Assembly: GCA_021292165.1 (NCBI GenBank)
Contig: CM037879.1
Location: forward strand, 287,530,272-287,594,271
Length of the DNA stretch: 64,000 nt
Source: Shinisaurus crocodilurus
Lineage: Eukaryota; Chordata; Lepidosauria; Squamata; Shinisauridae
Reading direction: 5' to 3'
Of the stretch, positions 62,352 to 64,000 are shown one piece after another (position 1 is the first letter of the stretch; each line of letters opens with the position of its first letter). Below the pieces are notes generated by a model. It did not search any database. It was not told the origin of the DNA and saw only the letters and a program-made list of their open reading frames with translations. The translations under genes were made by a program, and so were the position numbers.

Positions 62352-62730
62352 AACATAAGAGCCCTGATGTTGGATCAGACCAAGGGTCCATCTAGTCCAG
62401 CATTCTGTTCACACAGTGGCCAACCATCTGCCCACAAGCAGGACATGAGTGCAACAGCACCCTCCTGCCTATGTTCCCCAGCAACTGGGGAACATAGGCA
62501 TGCTGCCTCTGATACTGGAGGTAGCATAGAGCCATCAGGACTAGTAGCCATTGATAGCCTTCTCCTCCGTGAATTTGTCCAATCCTCTTTTAAAGCTGTC
62601 CAGATTGGTGGCCATCACTCCATCTTGTGGAAGTGAATTCCACAGTTTAACTCTGCGCTGTGTGAAGAAGGACTTCCTTTTATCTGTCCCGATTCTCCCA
62701 CCAATCAGCTTCATGGGATGACCCCTTTGG
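62352..62730 (-). mobile_element. L3-type CR1 3' part
   Basis: 3' terminus AAAACATAAGAGCCCTGATG; the minus coding remnant RGHPMKLIGGRIGTDKRKSF, then VKLWNSLPQDGVMATNLDSF, KRGLDKFTEEKAINGY. It ends abruptly at 62730, where a hAT-like end begins. Confidence 0.9.
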
Positions 62731-62732
62731 CC

Positions 62733-62945
62733 GTAGGGATGTGCTGACGCTGGGAAGCCCAGCTCGTTTGAGCTTGGCAGACGTCCTGCCTGCTTCCAAT
62801 CCCATGACTGGAAGCGGGCCAAGTGTTGTGCCTCCATTTGGGATGGAGGAGGAAGACATAGTGCAACCGAGCCAGAGTGTGTTTGGGGAGGGGCCACGCA
62901 CGTGTCATCTGCGGCACGTGTCATCTGCGGCACGTGTCATCTGCC
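62733..62945. mobile_element. hAT-like end and 16-bp tandem repeat
   Basis: GTAGGGATGTGCTGACGCTG and CCCAGCTCGTTTGAGC match the reversed right end at 40690-40729. 62899-62945 holds three tandem CACGTGTCATCTGCGG units. Confidence 0.6.
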
Positions 62946-63088
62946 AATCAGCCCTTGCTTAAAAGACAGGCCCCAAACACACTTCAGACGCTGGAAGCAA
63001 TTGTTGTTGCAGATGAGCCATAGCAAAGATGCTCCTGCCAGCTCCCAGACCTAGATTTGTGCATTTTGACCCCCAAAAGCAGCAGCTT

Positions 63089-64000
63089 TTCATAGAATCA
63101 TAGAATCATAGAAAAGTAGAGTTGGAAGGGGCCTACAAGGCCATCGAGTCCAACCCCCTGCTCAATGCAGGAATCCAGGTCAAAGCATCTCTGACAGATG
63201 TCTGTCCAGCTGCACCTTGAATGCCTCCAGACTGGGAGAGCCCACCACCTCCCTAGGTAGTTGATTCCATTGTCTTATTGCTCTGACAGTCAGGAAATTT
63301 TTCCTGATGTTTAGGTGGAATCTAGGTTCCTGTAACTTGAGCCCATTATTCCGTGTCCTGCAAACTGGGATGAACGAGAAGAGATCTTTGCCCTCCTCTG
63401 TGTGACATCCCTTCAAATACTGGAAGAGTGCGATCATATCTCCCCTCAGTCTCCTCTTCTGAAGGCTAAACATGCCCAGTTCTTTCAGTCTCTCCTCATA
63501 GGGCCTTGTTTCCAGTCCCTTTATCATCCTTGTTGCCCTCCTCTGAACCCTCTCCAGTTTGTCTACGTCCTTCTTAAAGTGAGGTGCCCAGAACTGGACG
63601 CAGTACTCAAGATGAGGCCTAACCAGTGCCGAGTAAAGGGGAATTATCACTTCCCGCGATTTGGAAGCTATACTTCTATTAATACAGCCCAAAATAGCAT
63701 TTGCCTTCTTTGCAGCCACATCGCATTGCTGGCTCATATTCAGTTTGTGATCTACCACAATTCCAAGATCCTTCTCACTTGTAGTATTGTTGAGCCAAGT
63801 GTCCCCCATTCTGTAACTCTGCATTTGGTTTCCTCTCCCTAGGTGCAGCACTTGGCATTTATCCCTATTAAATTTCATTCTGTTGTTTTCGGCCCAGCGC
63901 TCCAGCCTATCGAGGTCACTTTGAATTTTGTTTCTGTCTTCCAGAGTATTAGCTGTTCCACCCAACTTTGTGTCATCTGCAAATTTGATAAGCATTCCCT
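63089..64000 (-). mobile_element. CR1 LINE with RT catalytic FADD, truncated by window end
   Basis: The minus frame is open for 271 codons from 63995, starting MLIKFADDTKLGGTANTLED. FADD is the reverse-transcriptase active-site box, and AENNRMKFNRDKCQVLHLGR and SEKDLGIVVDHKLNMSQQCD follow. It then joins the same C-terminal segment as 56552-57143 and ends HLSEML*. 3' UTR and the TCTATGATTCTATG end lie at 63089-63110. No stop or frameshift in what is visible, so this may be a longer, young element. Its 5' extent lies outside the window. gag-like ORF1 and endonuclease not seen. Confidence 0.95.

Overview
This window looks like intergenic or intronic DNA from a squamate reptile (a lizard, or possibly a snake; the species cannot be resolved). 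I found no confident cellular protein-coding, tRNA or rRNA gene. The organism call rests on the repeats: CR1 retrotransposons with the (ATTCTATG)n 3' end, L2-clade LINE fragments, a MIR-like tRNA-headed SINE with a GGCGG...TATAAATA tail, a tRNA-Ala-like SINE, many palindromic hAT-like MITEs, and GATA arrays. There is one assembly gap of exactly 100 N (15592-15691). The only long open frames with recognisable protein similarity are the C-terminal reverse-transcriptase part of CR1 and pieces of L2-type reverse transcriptase.

Layout. 1-10 kb: microsatellite, an MIR-like SINE split by CR1, L2 pieces, and a 1.47 kb hAT-like element (5067-6532) holding two further nested elements, followed by three CR1 fragments. 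10-20 kb: a second copy of that hAT-like element (12460-13151) inside a tRNA-Ala-type SINE, L3-type CR1 tails, the gap, foldback elements with a 5S-rRNA-derived SINE inside, and MIR-like SINEs. 20-36 kb: the least repetitive parts (20.2-22.4, 22.8-24, 31.7-32.6 kb), with AT-rich blocks that could be conserved non-coding elements, and among them several 5S-derived SINEs and a MITE (28336-28696) carrying a copy of sequence from 36.4 kb. 36-48 kb: two tandem copies of a DNA-transposon-like repeat, an L2 insertion, a 0.7 kb GATA/GAGATA array, and many MITEs. 48-64 kb: more of the same, with two CR1 copies more than 99% identical (56552-57143 and 63089-64000), the second running off the window end.

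The elements form mobilisation pairs. CR1 reverse transcriptase probably copies the 5S-derived SINE, whose 3' end is a CR1 tail. An L2-clade LINE probably copies the MIR-like SINE. A hAT transposase not encoded here probably moves the MITEs: seven insertions keep perfect 8-bp target-site duplications outside simple repeats, and an eighth does so inside a CAGG repeat.

Most noteworthy: (1) a SINE with a 5S rRNA head and CR1 tail, at least six copies, all on the minus strand; (2) a hAT-like family with dense GACTC/GAGTC arrays at both ends and perfect 8-bp target duplications in all three copies; (3) a MITE that captured 141 bp from beside another MITE 8 kb away, with a possible mirror-image case at 15.9-16.2 kb.
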